Assembly (NCBI RefSeq): GCF_000701505.1
Contig: NZ_JNJB01000004.1
Location: 248,001-312,000 of the forward strand
Source of the DNA: Dyadobacter crusticola DSM 16708
Lineage (GTDB): Bacteria; Bacteroidota; Bacteroidia; Cytophagales; Spirosomataceae
Length of the DNA: 64,000 bases
Reading direction: 5' to 3'
Part shown: positions 27,148-36,917 of the stretch, in pieces
Position numbering within the stretch: the stretch's first letter is position 1
How the letters are laid out: each line of letters opens with the position of its first letter
Program-made: the position numbers and the translations under genes
The notes under the pieces: model-generated
Databases searched by the model: none
Told to the model about the DNA's origin: nothing
Seen by the model: the letters and a program-made list of their open reading frames with translations, nothing else

Positions 27148-27368
27148 TCCTAAATTGCATAAAATGTGTGCCTGAAAACGTTTGCAAATGGGTATATGTA
27201 GTTATACAAACAACAATTCCAGCCTAAGTGCAAAATGGCGAATAAATAAACTTTTTTAATAATTCAGGTACACCAAAACAGGCAAGTTACCTGGGGTGAA
27301 TTCGCCATATCCTTACAAGTGTGGCGTGGAAATGGAATGGAACAAATCACATACCGCACCCCGATATT

Positions 27369-27398
27369 TTTGTCGTGAGCTGAAAGCGGCTAACTTTG
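27369..27398 (+). promoter_or_regulatory. Near-consensus Bacteroidota promoter
   Basis: TTTG at 27369-27372 and TAACTTTG at 27391-27398 are separated by 18 bases, one of the best promoters in the window. It drives the PPIase-OmpA gene and fixes its start downstream. Apart from this promoter, the 325 bases between 27147 and 27473 hold nothing I can name. Confidence 0.75.
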
Positions 27399-27472
27399 CC
27401 CGCTTTACAATATTTGAATGCGAATCAGGTTTTATAAAACGGCGACATCCGCAGATTACGAATCATCAGAAT

Positions 27473-29764
27473 ATGCTTAGAGCGACTTCCTATATTATCA
27501 TAACCTCCATTTTTACAATACTTTCCTGTAAAACCTCCAATCCGCCAAAACAAACAACAGTTCAGGATCAGCCTTTGCTGAAAATAGGCGACGAACAATT
27601 TTCTCTCGACGAATACCAGGATGCTTACAACAAAAATCTGTACGCTTCCGACTCCACCAAAGAACTAACTCCGAAAGAATACCTGGCACTCTATACGGAC
27701 GCCAAGATCAAAGTTTTGGAAGCGAAGAAGGAAGGCCGGGACACCGTGCAGGACTATAAAGAACAAATTGCATCCTACCGTGACCAGCTTGCCAAGAATC
27801 ACCTGGTTGATAAAGAACTGGTAGAGAAGCTGACTAACGAAGCCTATACACGCCTGAAACAGGAAGTCCGCGCGTCGCACATCCTGATCGCCGTTCCCGA
27901 AGATGCCGCTCCTGCGGATACGCTCGAAGCTTACCGGGCTGCTATCGCATTGAGAGGCCGTCTCGAAGAAGGTACCGACTTCGGAGATATGGCTGCGCGG
28001 TTTTCAAAAGATCCTTCGGCTAAGAAAAACAAGGGTGACCTGGGCTACTTTACCGCATTCCAGACCTTGTACCCCATTGAAACGGCAGCCTACAATCTTT
28101 CTGTTGGCCGGGTTTCACAACCGGTCCGCACTAAAGCAGGTTACCACCTGATCAAGGTAACAGACAAACGCGCGAACCGCGGCATGATCCGGATCGCGCA
28201 TATAATGACCCAGGCAGATACAACAGCCAGCGCAACCCAGAAACAGTTAGCTAAAACGCGCATTGAAGAAGCCTACAAACTTTTGCAGGAAGGCGAACAG
28301 TGGCAGGATGTGGTTGAGAACTATTCGGATGATAAACAATCCAAAAGAAACAATGGTCTTCTTCCTATGTTCGGGATCGGAGAAATGGTACCGGAGATCG
28401 AAGAAGCTGCATTTGCACTCAGCCGCTCAAACGAATATTCCAAGCCAATACAAACAATGTACGGCTGGCACATTATCAGACTGATTGAGAAAAGACCGAT
28501 AGAAACACTCGCCGTTATGGCGCCTTCGCTCCGCAAAAAAGTAGTGACTGACTCCCGCGGAAAGTTGATCGAGGCGGCAAATGCGAGACGTTTGAGAGAG
28601 AAGTACGCTGTTCAGGAATTCCCGGATCAGTGGAAAGAAGTAGCTTCCTTGCAGGATAGCAGTATCTTGACGGGCCAATGGGACTACCTCAGGGCAGTGA
28701 GCAAAGACTGGTCGACTACTACTTTGTTTACGATTGAGCAGCAGCCTTACGATGCATTATCGTTTTTGGACTATATCAAAAAGCGTCAGGTACGCAAGCC
28801 GAAAGGCGCATCGGTAGCTGTGACTTTCAGGAGATACTATACGGATTACGTGTCTGAATGCCTGACCGAATACGAGAAAGCACATCTGGAAGAGACAAAC
28901 CCGGAGTTCAGAAGTTTGATGAACGAGATCAGGGAAGGTGTACTGCTTTCCCAGATGATGGAAGAAAATGTTTGGCAAAGATCGCTTTCGGATTCAACGG
29001 GGCAAATGCGTTTTTACGAACAAAACAAGTCACGCTACAACTATCCTGACCGCGCATTGGCTACAATCATCTCTGCCAAAGACACGCAAACGGTCAATGC
29101 GATCCGCAGGACACTCGCCGTAAGTCCCTACAAACTCGAAAGAAAATCCCCCGAAATACTATTCCAGGCCGGATCTTCAAAAATAGAAGATCAGGAAACT
29201 GCCGCTTTGCAGGAGCTTGCGATTATCATGCAGAAAAACCCTGATTATGTGGTCGAGATTGCAGGTTACCGCTCCTCTGAGGAATCTGAAGTGACTTCTG
29301 CTGCCCGGATCAGGAATGTTATTAAGTATCTGAATACACAAAACATCCCCATTCTGCGTATCATAGAAAAAGACTACGGTTCTTTCAGACAAGCTGCCGA
29401 AACAGAGCGGAACCGAAGGGTTGCATTTCAGTTTTATAGTCAGTCTGTGAAAGATGTCGAAAAAGTATATAATTCTGATGCTCAGGCTTCCGTTACCATT
29501 GAAGACGGCTATTTTACCCGCGACAATAAGCTTCTGACCAAAGTGAAATGGGAAGCCGGCGAGCAAACCCGCCAGGATCAAAATGCTGTTACCTGGGTTA
29601 ATATCCGGAAAATCGAGCCTGCGAGACCAAAAACATTCGCAGAGGCACGCGGAAGCGTGATCAACGATTACCAGAAAGAGCTGGAAAAGCAATGGGTTTC
29701 AAGACTTCAGCAGCAATTTCCGGTGAAAGTCAATGCAGAAGAATTAGATAAAATTAAGCGTTAA
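27473..29764 (+). CDS. Parvulin-type prolyl isomerase lipoprotein with OmpA-like domain
   Basis: A 763-residue lipoprotein (lipobox TILSC, Cys about 19) that should sit in the periplasm attached to a membrane. Two PpiC/rotamase domains are seen: one from about residue 131 (VRASHILIAVPED, then KGDLGYFTAF and GYHLIKV), the second from about 238 (IRIAHIMTQ, then GLLPMFGIGEMVPE and YGWHIIRL). At about 561-654 is an OmpA C-terminal-like domain (FQAGSSKIEDQE, VVEIAGYRS, ETERNRRVAFQF). It lacks the TD pair whose Asp binds diaminopimelate in OmpA, so peptidoglycan binding is uncertain. The start was chosen from the promoter and lipobox; a 59-residue longer frame overlaps the promoter. A SurA homologue follows. 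Confidence 0.88.
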   Translation: MLRATSYIIITSIFTILSCKTSNPPKQTTVQDQPLLKIGDEQFSLDEYQDAYNKNLYASDSTKELTPKEYLALYTDAKIKVLEAKKEGRDTVQDYKEQIASYRDQLAKNHLVDKELVEKLTNEAYTRLKQEVRASHILIAVPEDAAPADTLEAYRAAIALRGRLEEGTDFGDMAARFSKDPSAKKNKGDLGYFTAFQTLYPIETAAYNLSVGRVSQPVRTKAGYHLIKVTDKRANRGMIRIAHIMTQADTTASATQKQLAKTRIEEAYKLLQEGEQWQDVVENYSDDKQSKRNNGLLPMFGIGEMVPEIEEAAFALSRSNEYSKPIQTMYGWHIIRLIEKRPIETLAVMAPSLRKKVVTDSRGKLIEAANARRLREKYAVQEFPDQWKEVASLQDSSILTGQWDYLRAVSKDWSTTTLFTIEQQPYDALSFLDYIKKRQVRKPKGASVAVTFRRYYTDYVSECLTEYEKAHLEETNPEFRSLMNEIREGVLLSQMMEENVWQRSLSDSTGQMRFYEQNKSRYNYPDRALATIISAKDTQTVNAIRRTLAVSPYKLERKSPEILFQAGSSKIEDQETAALQELAIIMQKNPDYVVEIAGYRSSEESEVTSAARIRNVIKYLNTQNIPILRIIEKDYGSFRQAAETERNRRVAFQFYSQSVKDVEKVYNSDAQASVTIEDGYFTRDNKLLTKVKWEAGEQTRQDQNAVTWVNIRKIEPARPKTFAEARGSVINDYQKELEKQWVSRLQQQFPVKVNAEELDKIKR

Positions 29765-29836
29765 GCGTATTTTAGCATTTACAAAAACATATTACATTAA
29801 AAAACCCGCACGTATCCGACAGGAACAATTAAGCAT

Positions 29837-31210
29837 ATGAAAATAAATAAATTGATTGCCACTCAGCTGCTCATGGTCCTTGCGCTGTTTATTAGTTTGA
29901 AAAGCAACGGGCAAGGTCAGCAGGGAGTGAGCCTCGATAAGATCATAGCGAGAGTCGACAATCACTACATCCTCAACTCGGAGCTGGAAGATATGTACAA
30001 CCAGTACAAAGCCGAGGGCCGCACTGCTCCGGAAAAATGTCAGTTGCTCGAATCATTGATCATCAACAAAATGCTGCTTGCCAAAGCGGAGATCGACTCG
30101 GTTTTGGTGGATGATAAGGAAGTAGATGGCGAGCTGGACGCGAAAATGGGTTACATGATCCAGCGTTTCGGTTCAGAAAAAAATATCGTTGAAGCTTACG
30201 GAAAAAGCATCGACAACCTGAAAAACGAGCTTCGCCAGCAGGTGAAGGAACAAAAGGTAGTTGAAAAGATGCAGCGCACGATTTCAGGTAATGTAAAAAT
30301 CACTCCTAATGAAGTTCGCAAGTTCTTCAACTCCATACCCAAAGACAGTCTTCCCTACATTCCCTCGGAAGTTGAAATCGGGCATATCGTGAAACTGGGA
30401 ACGGTAACACGGGAACAAAAAGACAAACTGCGCCAGCAGTTGGTAGAGCTGAAACAACGTGCCGAAAAAGGCGAAGACTTTGCTACATTGGCGCAGATCT
30501 ATTCGGAGGACTTGGGATCGGCGAAAAACGGTGGTGACCTTGGTTTTGCCAAGCGCGGCGCGATGGTACCGGAATTTGAAGGTGCAGCCCTGGCGCTTAA
30601 ACCCGGCGAAATGTCTGAGCCGATTGAATCACAGTATGGTTTTCACCTGATCAAAATGGTTGAAACGCGCGGTGCAGAATATCGGGCGCGACACATTCTG
30701 TTACGCCCTGATTATAACAAAGGAACAGATATGTCGCAGGCGATCCGCTCGCTGGACAGCCTTAGAAACCTGATCCAGATTGATACATTGAAATTCGCAA
30801 AAGCGGCACTGGACAATTCTGACGATAAAATGAGTGCTGAATCCGGCGGTTTGATTCAGGACAGAAACACAGGTTTATCCAAACTGACACTAGATGCTTC
30901 AATGGACCCGGCTTTGTATTTCGCCATCGATACCATGAAAGTAGGCGATCTGAGTAAGCCGGTATCCTACCGTACGGAAGATGGCAGCAGCGCAATGCGT
31001 ATTATTTGGTACAAGAGCAAGTCGGAGCCGCATACTGCCAACCTGCGCGACGACTATGAAAAGCTGGCACAGATTGTATTGAGCAACAAGCGGAACAATG
31101 CACTTGAAGAATGGTTTACAAAAGCCCAGGGTGATGTATTTATCAGCATTGAGCCGGAATATAAAAATTGTAAAGTGCTTGGACTCGCGGCAGGCGGTGA
31201 TGATCTTTAG
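29837..31210 (+). CDS. surA: SurA-like periplasmic peptidylprolyl isomerase
   Basis: A 457-residue periplasmic chaperone for outer-membrane proteins. It has a signal peptide ending SNGQG (about residue 26), an N-terminal SurA domain beginning VSLDKIIARVDNHYILNSEL, and parvulin domains: the first is clear at about 178-275 (EVEIGHIVKLG, GGDLGFAKRGAMVPEFE, YGFHLIKM), the second begins YRARHILLRP and is more diverged. It lies 72 bases after the other isomerase gene and is probably in the same operon, followed by the MoxR gene. Confidence 0.92.
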   Translation: MKINKLIATQLLMVLALFISLKSNGQGQQGVSLDKIIARVDNHYILNSELEDMYNQYKAEGRTAPEKCQLLESLIINKMLLAKAEIDSVLVDDKEVDGELDAKMGYMIQRFGSEKNIVEAYGKSIDNLKNELRQQVKEQKVVEKMQRTISGNVKITPNEVRKFFNSIPKDSLPYIPSEVEIGHIVKLGTVTREQKDKLRQQLVELKQRAEKGEDFATLAQIYSEDLGSAKNGGDLGFAKRGAMVPEFEGAALALKPGEMSEPIESQYGFHLIKMVETRGAEYRARHILLRPDYNKGTDMSQAIRSLDSLRNLIQIDTLKFAKAALDNSDDKMSAESGGLIQDRNTGLSKLTLDASMDPALYFAIDTMKVGDLSKPVSYRTEDGSSAMRIIWYKSKSEPHTANLRDDYEKLAQIVLSNKRNNALEEWFTKAQGDVFISIEPEYKNCKVLGLAAGGDDL

Positions 31211-31264
31211 CAGAATATCCGTTTTAACGCAGTTCAGGAGTATAAAAATCTAATCCAGCATATT

Positions 31265-32227
31265 GTGAAGTATTCATCGGACGTAGAAGCTGCAGAAGCT
31301 ATGAAAGTAGCTTATGATAAGATCAGGAATGAGATTGGTAATGTAATTATCGGCCAGGATGAAGTTGTTAAAAGGCTGCTCACTGCCATCTTCTGTCAGG
31401 GGCATTGTCTGCTGGTGGGAGTGCCTGGACTTGCGAAAACATTGCTGATACAAACCATCGCTTCTTCGCTCGACCTGAACTTCAACCGGATTCAGTTTAC
31501 ACCCGATTTAATGCCCTCTGACATTCTGGGATCCGAAACACTGGATCAGAACAGGAATTTCAAATTCATCAAAGGACCGGTTTTCGCAAACATTATCCTG
31601 GCGGATGAGATCAACCGGACACCGCCTAAAACACAATCTGCATTACTTGAAGCAATGCAGGAATATTCGGTCACGATAGCGGGCGCCAAGCATAATCTGG
31701 AAAGGCCGTTTTTTGTATTGGCCACGCAAAATCCAATCGAGCAGGAAGGTACCTACCCGCTGCCCGAAGCACAGCTTGACCGTTTTATGTTCATGATCCA
31801 GCTGGATTATCCTTCTTACGCGGAGGAAGTGAACATTGTAAAAAATACAACTACGGACAACAGATACCAGGTAAAAAAGGTAATCACTGCAGAGGAAATT
31901 ATGGATTTCCAGCACCTGGTACGCCGCGTCCCCGTTACTGACCATGTCATTGAATACGCCGTAAAGCTGGTTCATAAAACACGACCAGCCGCAGGGTTAG
32001 CTGTAAAGGATACAAACGACTACCTCGAATGGGGCGCGGGACCCCGGGCGTCTCAGGCGCTGATCCTGGCGGCCAAATGCAATGCACTGTTGTCGGGCAA
32101 ATACTCGCCGGATATAGAGGATGTAAAAGCAGTTGCATTGCCGGTATTGCGCCACCGCATTATCCGCAACTTCAAAGCGGAAGCGGAAGGTATATCGGTT
32201 GATGATATCATCGGCCGTTTAGTCTAG
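31265..32227 (+). CDS. MoxR-family AAA+ ATPase
   Basis: A 320-residue AAA+ ATPase of the MoxR type. The Walker A motif is GVPGLAKT (about residues 52-59) and the Walker B motif is ILADEINRTPPKTQSALLEAM. MoxR proteins act as chaperones in metal-cofactor insertion and cell-envelope stress, usually with a VWA-domain partner, but none is encoded here. Adjacency to SurA is common in Bacteroidota and suggests an envelope quality-control role. The start is GTG at 31265. A terminator follows. Confidence 0.9.
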   Translation: MKYSSDVEAAEAMKVAYDKIRNEIGNVIIGQDEVVKRLLTAIFCQGHCLLVGVPGLAKTLLIQTIASSLDLNFNRIQFTPDLMPSDILGSETLDQNRNFKFIKGPVFANIILADEINRTPPKTQSALLEAMQEYSVTIAGAKHNLERPFFVLATQNPIEQEGTYPLPEAQLDRFMFMIQLDYPSYAEEVNIVKNTTTDNRYQVKKVITAEEIMDFQHLVRRVPVTDHVIEYAVKLVHKTRPAAGLAVKDTNDYLEWGAGPRASQALILAAKCNALLSGKYSPDIEDVKAVALPVLRHRIIRNFKAEAEGISVDDIIGRLV

Positions 32228-32250
32228 ATTAGATCATTTTGTAGATATTG

Positions 32251-32284
32251 AAAAATGTGCAGGTCTGCGATTTGCACATTTTTT
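32251..32284 (+). terminator. Terminator of the surA-moxR operon
   Basis: AAAAATGTGCA (32251-32261) pairs with TGCACATTTTT (32273-32283), running into a T run. Confidence 0.8.
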
Positions 32285-32327
32285 CTGTTTTAAGGGTTTA
32301 TCAAGTTTCAAGATTCTTATTTCAACA

Positions 32328-33923
32328 ATGGATATTCAAGGTAAAAACTTCATAGGATATACACTTTCGGCGGAAGGTGATCATACTTTTCAATCGTACG
32401 TACCGGCGACAGATTCTTTTCTGAATGAGGAATTTCATCGCGCCACGGAAGCAGAAGTGGCGCGAACAATGGCACTTGCCGAAAAAGCATTTACCAAGTA
32501 TGCCGCTGTTCCCGCCCAGCGCAGGGCGGCATTTCTGATCGCGATTACAGAGGAAATAACCGCTCTCGGAGATCAGTTGCTGGAACGCGCCCATCTGGAA
32601 ACCGGCTTGCCACTGGCCAGGTTGCAAGGTGAGCGGGCGCGCACGATCAATCAATTGACCCAATTTGCAGACTTACTGCGCGAAGGCTCGTGGGTGGAAG
32701 CGAGCATTGATACTGCATTACCTGACCGGACTCCGGTGCCAAAGCCTGATATGCGCAAAATGCTGGTACCGATCGGACCGGTTGTGGTTTTTGGGTCCAG
32801 TAACTTTCCATTCGCCTATTCAGTCGCCGGTGTGGATGTAGGCCCCGCTTTGGCGGCAGGAAATCCGGTTATTCTGAAAGCACATCCTGCGCATCCTGGC
32901 GTGAGTGAACTTACTGCGCAGGCGATCCTTTCAGCTGCCAGGAAAACCGATATGCCCGAAGGTGTATTTTCAATGCTTTATGACGACGGGTTCGAAGTCG
33001 GCGCGGCACTGGTCAAACATCCTGCTACCCAAGCAGTCGGCTTCACAGGCTCTTTCAAAGGCGGAATGGCATTGCACAAGCTGGCCCAGGAACGCGAAGA
33101 TCCTATTCCGGTGTATGCAGAAATGGGGAGCGTGAATCCTATTGTAGTGCTGCCAGAATATCTAGAACAAAATGCAATGGAGCTCGGCAAAATGCTCGCT
33201 GCATCTGTAAGTCTCGGCGCAGGTCAGTTTTGTACAAACCCCGGATTGGTTTTTGTGACCAGTTCGGCAGCCCTGGATGCATTCAAAGAATCTTACAAAA
33301 ACGAGATTGCAAATACTACCTCCGCAACAATGCTGACCGCGGGAATTTACACGAACTACAACAAGCTGCGCGACGAGGTATTTGAACAGGCAAATGTATC
33401 CAGATTAGTCATCTCGGACCATGTTGCGCCAGGCGGTAACCAGGCACAGGCTGCCATTGCGGAAGTTTCCGGAAGTGCATTCATTTCCAATCCGAAGTTG
33501 CACGAAGAAGTTTTTGGACCATTTTCTCTGCTTATCGTTTGTAAAGACACCGAAGAGCTGCTTGCTGCGGTGTCACACCTGAAAGGCCAGCTTACTGCTA
33601 CTTTAATGGCGGGTGAAACTGAGGCTGCCTCCTACCCTGCGCTGATCAGACAACTAGCGAAAATTTCCGGCAGGTTCATTATGAATGGCGTACCTACCGG
33701 TGTGGAAGTTTGCCCGTCCATGCACCACGGCGGACCATTCCCGGCAACAGTTGACTCGAAATTCACGTCAGTCGGGCGGCATTCTATTTTACGGTTTGTT
33801 CGTCCGCAGTCGTTCCAAAACTGGCCGGATTCGCTTTTGCCTGACGAACTGAAAAACAGCAACCCGCTTGGCATTCTCCGGTTGGTTAACAATGTACCAA
33901 CAAAAGATACCGTTACTAATTGA
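32328..33923 (+). CDS. Aldehyde dehydrogenase, 2,5-dioxovalerate dehydrogenase type
   Basis: A 531-residue NAD(P)-dependent aldehyde dehydrogenase resembling alpha-ketoglutaric semialdehyde (2,5-dioxovalerate) dehydrogenases, which end the pentose, uronate and hydroxyproline routes by making 2-oxoglutarate. Catalytic Cys302 (GAGQFCTNPGL) and the general base Glu265 (YAEMGSVNP) are present, as is the nucleotide-binding FGSSNFPFAYSVAGVD region. The substrate is inferred from resemblance; no other gene of such a pathway is adjacent. Its 3' end overlaps the convergent truA by 8 bases. Confidence 0.85.
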   Translation: MDIQGKNFIGYTLSAEGDHTFQSYVPATDSFLNEEFHRATEAEVARTMALAEKAFTKYAAVPAQRRAAFLIAITEEITALGDQLLERAHLETGLPLARLQGERARTINQLTQFADLLREGSWVEASIDTALPDRTPVPKPDMRKMLVPIGPVVVFGSSNFPFAYSVAGVDVGPALAAGNPVILKAHPAHPGVSELTAQAILSAARKTDMPEGVFSMLYDDGFEVGAALVKHPATQAVGFTGSFKGGMALHKLAQEREDPIPVYAEMGSVNPIVVLPEYLEQNAMELGKMLAASVSLGAGQFCTNPGLVFVTSSAALDAFKESYKNEIANTTSATMLTAGIYTNYNKLRDEVFEQANVSRLVISDHVAPGGNQAQAAIAEVSGSAFISNPKLHEEVFGPFSLLIVCKDTEELLAAVSHLKGQLTATLMAGETEAASYPALIRQLAKISGRFIMNGVPTGVEVCPSMHHGGPFPATVDSKFTSVGRHSILRFVRPQSFQNWPDSLLPDELKNSNPLGILRLVNNVPTKDTVTN

Positions 33924-34668
33924 TTTTGAACAATCCTTCGGGGTAACCTACCCTGGTTAGAAACAACCCTTCCGCCGGAGCCTGCGCTCCGGCTTTTTTG
34001 CGACTTTTGGATAGTATTACCTCTTCGAAATCCTGCACTGTTTTCTTGCCTTTACCCACTTCCAGCAGCGTACCCACCACCGCACGTACCATCCCGCGTA
34101 AAAAACGATTGGCCTGAATGTGGAAAATCAACATATCCGGCGTGCTCGTCCATTCGGCTTCGGTGATCGTACAGCGGAAGTTATTCACATTGGTGTGCAC
34201 CTTGCTGAAACATTCAAAATCGTGGTGTGTCAGCAGCAATGCGGCGGCTTCGTTCATCTGGCTCACATCCAGATCGGCTTTCAAGAGGTATGCCTGTCCG
34301 GTTAGAAACGGGTTTTTGAACCTGGTAATGCGGTATTCGTATTTACGAAAGGTGGCAGCAAAGCGGGAATTAAGCTCGCTTTCAACTTCATACACATTTT
34401 TAACAGCAATATCCCGCGGGATCAAACCATTGAGCTTGTAAACAAAAAGATCGGGATCAGGAATGGGATTATTTAAATCAAAATGCGCGAATTGTTGTTC
34501 TGCATGTACGCCGGTATCAGTGCGGCTGCTGCCGGTAAGTTCGACTGTTGTCCGGAATAATCTGGCAAGCGCTTCTTCCAGCACCTGCTGGACACCAAGC
34601 GCGTTATTTTGCTTCTGCCAGCCATTATAGGCTGTTCCGAGGTAAGAAAATTCGAGAAAATAGCGCAT
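33916..34668 (-). CDS. truA: tRNA pseudouridine(38-40) synthase
   Basis: It isomerises uridines 38-40 in the tRNA anticodon stem to pseudouridine. The catalytic Asp51 lies in GSSRTDTGVHAEQQ, and the start RYFLEFSYLGTAYNGWQKQ is typical. It is 250 residues from this start. I chose the ATG at 34668 because the upstream in-frame ATG (34686) lies above the -7 box at 34673-34680; the mRNA may be nearly leaderless. Confidence 0.93.
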   Translation of the reverse strand: MRYFLEFSYLGTAYNGWQKQNNALGVQQVLEEALARLFRTTVELTGSSRTDTGVHAEQQFAHFDLNNPIPDPDLFVYKLNGLIPRDIAVKNVYEVESELNSRFAATFRKYEYRITRFKNPFLTGQAYLLKADLDVSQMNEAAALLLTHHDFECFSKVHTNVNNFRCTITEAEWTSTPDMLIFHIQANRFLRGMVRAVVGTLLEVGKGKKTVQDFEEVILSKSRKKAGAQAPAEGLFLTRVGYPEGLFKIN

Positions 34669-34672
34669 AGTG

Positions 34673-34680
34673 CAAAAGTA
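34673..34680 (-). promoter_or_regulatory. truA promoter -7 box
   Basis: On the minus strand this reads TACTTTTG, a perfect TAnnTTTG box only 4 bases from the chosen truA ATG. It implies a leader of close to zero. Confidence 0.5.
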
Positions 34681-34741
34681 AGTCAAAGGACAGAGATTTG
34701 CGATTTACAAGCTGAATTGCGGAATTTGTTAGGAAGAAGGT

Positions 34742-34749
34742 TAACTTTG
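34742..34749 (+). promoter_or_regulatory. glnS promoter -7 box
   Basis: TAACTTTG, a perfect -7 box, with TTG at 34717-34719 (22-base spacing), predicts transcription from about 34756, 18 bases before glnS. It is divergent from the truA promoter. Confidence 0.6.
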
Positions 34750-34773
34750 AGAATTGGATAATTTCATTATTGT

Positions 34774-36447
34774 ATGATTACGGAAGAGAAAAAAGAAGAG
34801 AAAAACCTGAATTTCATTGAAGAGATCGTTGAGGCGGATTTGCAATCAGGAAAATATACTCAGATTATCACCCGTTTCCCCCCGGAACCAAATGGTTACC
34901 TGCACATTGGGCATGCATCCAGCATTTGTCTCAATTTTGGTTTAACCAATAAATTTCCAGGCTATACTAACCTGCGGTTTGATGATACCAATCCGGTAAC
35001 AGAAGATACTGAGTACGTTGAGAGCATCAAGCGCGACATTCAATGGATGGGGTTTAAATGGGAAAACGAACTTTATGCTTCCGATTACTTCGATACGCTT
35101 TATGAATATGCTATCAAGCTCATTAAAAAAGGGCTTGCTTATGTAGACGATTCTACTTCCGAGGAAATTGCAGCTTTGAAAGGTACACCCACGGAGCCAG
35201 GAAAAGATAGTCCGTTCCGGAGCCGCAGCGTGGAGGAAAATCTTGTACTTTTTGAACAAATGAAAAGTGGCGCATTCCCCGACGGAAGCCGGACCTTACG
35301 TGCCAAAATTGATATGGCGCACATCAATATGCTGATGCGCGATCCGATTTTGTACCGTATCAAACATGCGAAACACCACCGTACCGGCAATAAATGGTGT
35401 ATATACCCGATGTACGATTTTGCGCACGGCCAAAGTGATTCCATTGAAACGGTAACGCATTCAATCTGCACGCTGGAATTCGTTCCGCACCGTGAACTTT
35501 ACGACTGGCTGATAGCGCAGTTGGAGATATACCCGTCGCACCAATACGAATTTGCGCGCCGGAACCTGAATTATACAGTGACCAGCAAGCGGAAATTACT
35601 GCAACTGGTACGCGAAAATCATGTAAGCGGCTGGGACGATCCGCGGATGCCGACGATCAGCGGCTTGCGCAGGAGAGGCTTCACGCCGGAAAGTATCCGC
35701 GACTTCTGTGACCGTATCGGCGTCGCGCGTCGTGAGAATATGATCGATGTGGGTCTGCTTGAATTTTGCGTCCGCGAAGACCTGAATAAAAAAGCACTTC
35801 GTAGAATGGTAGTACTGGATCCTCTGAAAGTGGTTGTAACAAACTTTCCTGAGGGAGTTACAGAAATGTGCCACAGCGAGAATAATCCTGAGGACGTTGC
35901 TACCGGCATGCGCGACATTCCATTCACCCGGGAGATTTACATTGAAAAAGAAGATTTCATGGAAAGTCCGGGCAAGAAGTACTTCCGTCTGGCGCCTGGC
36001 AAAATGGTAAGGCTTAAAGGCGCTTACATTGTAGAATGCACCGATTTCGTCAAAAACGAAGCGGGCGAGATTACGGAAGTGCATTGCAACTACATTGAGA
36101 ACAGCAAAAGCGGACAGGATACAACCGGTATCAATGTGAAAGGTACCCTGCATTGGGTTTCTGCACAGCACGCGGTTGAAATGGAAATCAGGTTATATGA
36201 CCGGCTGTTTTCAGTAGAGGACGTTTCAGCGGAAGAAGGCGATTTCAAGGATTTCATCAATCCAAAATCTCTGGAAATTATTACCGGCTACGCAGAACCT
36301 GCATTGCTGGACGCCAAAGAAGATGAATCATTCCAGTTCCTGCGGAAAGGCTACTTTGTGAAAGATGCCGACAGTAGCGAATCAAAGCTGGTGTTCAATC
36401 GCACGGTAACATTGCGCGATAACTGGACAAAGACTACTGAGAAATAA
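34774..36447 (+). CDS. glnS: Glutaminyl-tRNA synthetase
   Basis: It charges tRNA-Gln with glutamine. The class I motif HIGH is at residues 44-47 in FPPEPNGYLHIGHAS, and the second ATP motif is the SKRK stretch at residues 271-274. GWDDPRMPTISGLRRRGF, a GlnRS/eukaryotic-type GluRS signature, is present. At 557 residues it has the usual two C-terminal beta-barrels for anticodon reading. Its presence suggests glutamine tRNA is charged directly and not by transamidation. Confidence 0.96.
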   Translation: MITEEKKEEKNLNFIEEIVEADLQSGKYTQIITRFPPEPNGYLHIGHASSICLNFGLTNKFPGYTNLRFDDTNPVTEDTEYVESIKRDIQWMGFKWENELYASDYFDTLYEYAIKLIKKGLAYVDDSTSEEIAALKGTPTEPGKDSPFRSRSVEENLVLFEQMKSGAFPDGSRTLRAKIDMAHINMLMRDPILYRIKHAKHHRTGNKWCIYPMYDFAHGQSDSIETVTHSICTLEFVPHRELYDWLIAQLEIYPSHQYEFARRNLNYTVTSKRKLLQLVRENHVSGWDDPRMPTISGLRRRGFTPESIRDFCDRIGVARRENMIDVGLLEFCVREDLNKKALRRMVVLDPLKVVVTNFPEGVTEMCHSENNPEDVATGMRDIPFTREIYIEKEDFMESPGKKYFRLAPGKMVRLKGAYIVECTDFVKNEAGEITEVHCNYIENSKSGQDTTGINVKGTLHWVSAQHAVEMEIRLYDRLFSVEDVSAEEGDFKDFINPKSLEIITGYAEPALLDAKEDESFQFLRKGYFVKDADSSESKLVFNRTVTLRDNWTKTTEK

Positions 36448-36495
36448 TTTGAAGGAAAATAAGGGGGTATTTATTTAGATTACTTACAGATAATC

Positions 36496-36526
36496 TTGCT
36501 CGGGAAGCTGTTTGACTTTATCTTTG
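36496..36526 (+). promoter_or_regulatory. Near-consensus promoter
   Basis: TTG at 36496-36498 and TATCTTTG at 36519-36526, 20 bases apart. Transcription should start near 36533 and serve the 118-residue gene at 36555. Confidence 0.65.
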
Positions 36527-36554
36527 CAGCACAATTTTCACGAACCAATCTGTT

Positions 36555-36911
36555 TTGCTGTCAGTGAATACCCCCAATGAATTGTTTAGTACTGCAAAAG
36601 GTTTTTGCGTACAATGCGACTTAACCTCCCGAATCCAGCTTCATTTCGGCGAAATTCAAGCTTCTTTTAAGGTCCGCGATTTTTTGGCATTCCGTCGCTT
36701 TATCAACAACATTGATATTCAAAGCAAGCTGTTCGACCTCTCGGACGAATCTGACTACGAGTTTGTTGAAGCTCCTCAACTCAACATTTACCACAAGTTT
36801 ACCCTCTGCGAATTGATCCAACTGAGGGAATTAGTCAACGGTACCCACTTCGCAATTGAGCTGAATTCTCTGCTCCACGAACTTCTTTTCTTAGAAACAG
36901 AATCAGTCTAA
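36555..36911 (+). CDS. Hypothetical protein upstream of ferritin
   Basis: A 118-residue soluble protein that I do not recognise. It has two Cys in GFCVQCDLTSRIQLHFG (C-x-x-C, about residues 18-21), a possible zinc or redox site, then a helical C-terminal half. The frame contains no ATG at all, so it must start at TTG 36555 or GTG 36564. A near-consensus promoter just upstream supports its being a real gene. It precedes ferritin on the same strand, but ferritin has its own promoter. Confidence 0.6.
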   Translation: MLSVNTPNELFSTAKGFCVQCDLTSRIQLHFGEIQASFKVRDFLAFRRFINNIDIQSKLFDLSDESDYEFVEAPQLNIYHKFTLCELIQLRELVNGTHFAIELNSLLHELLFLETESV

Positions 36912-36917
36912 ATAACT

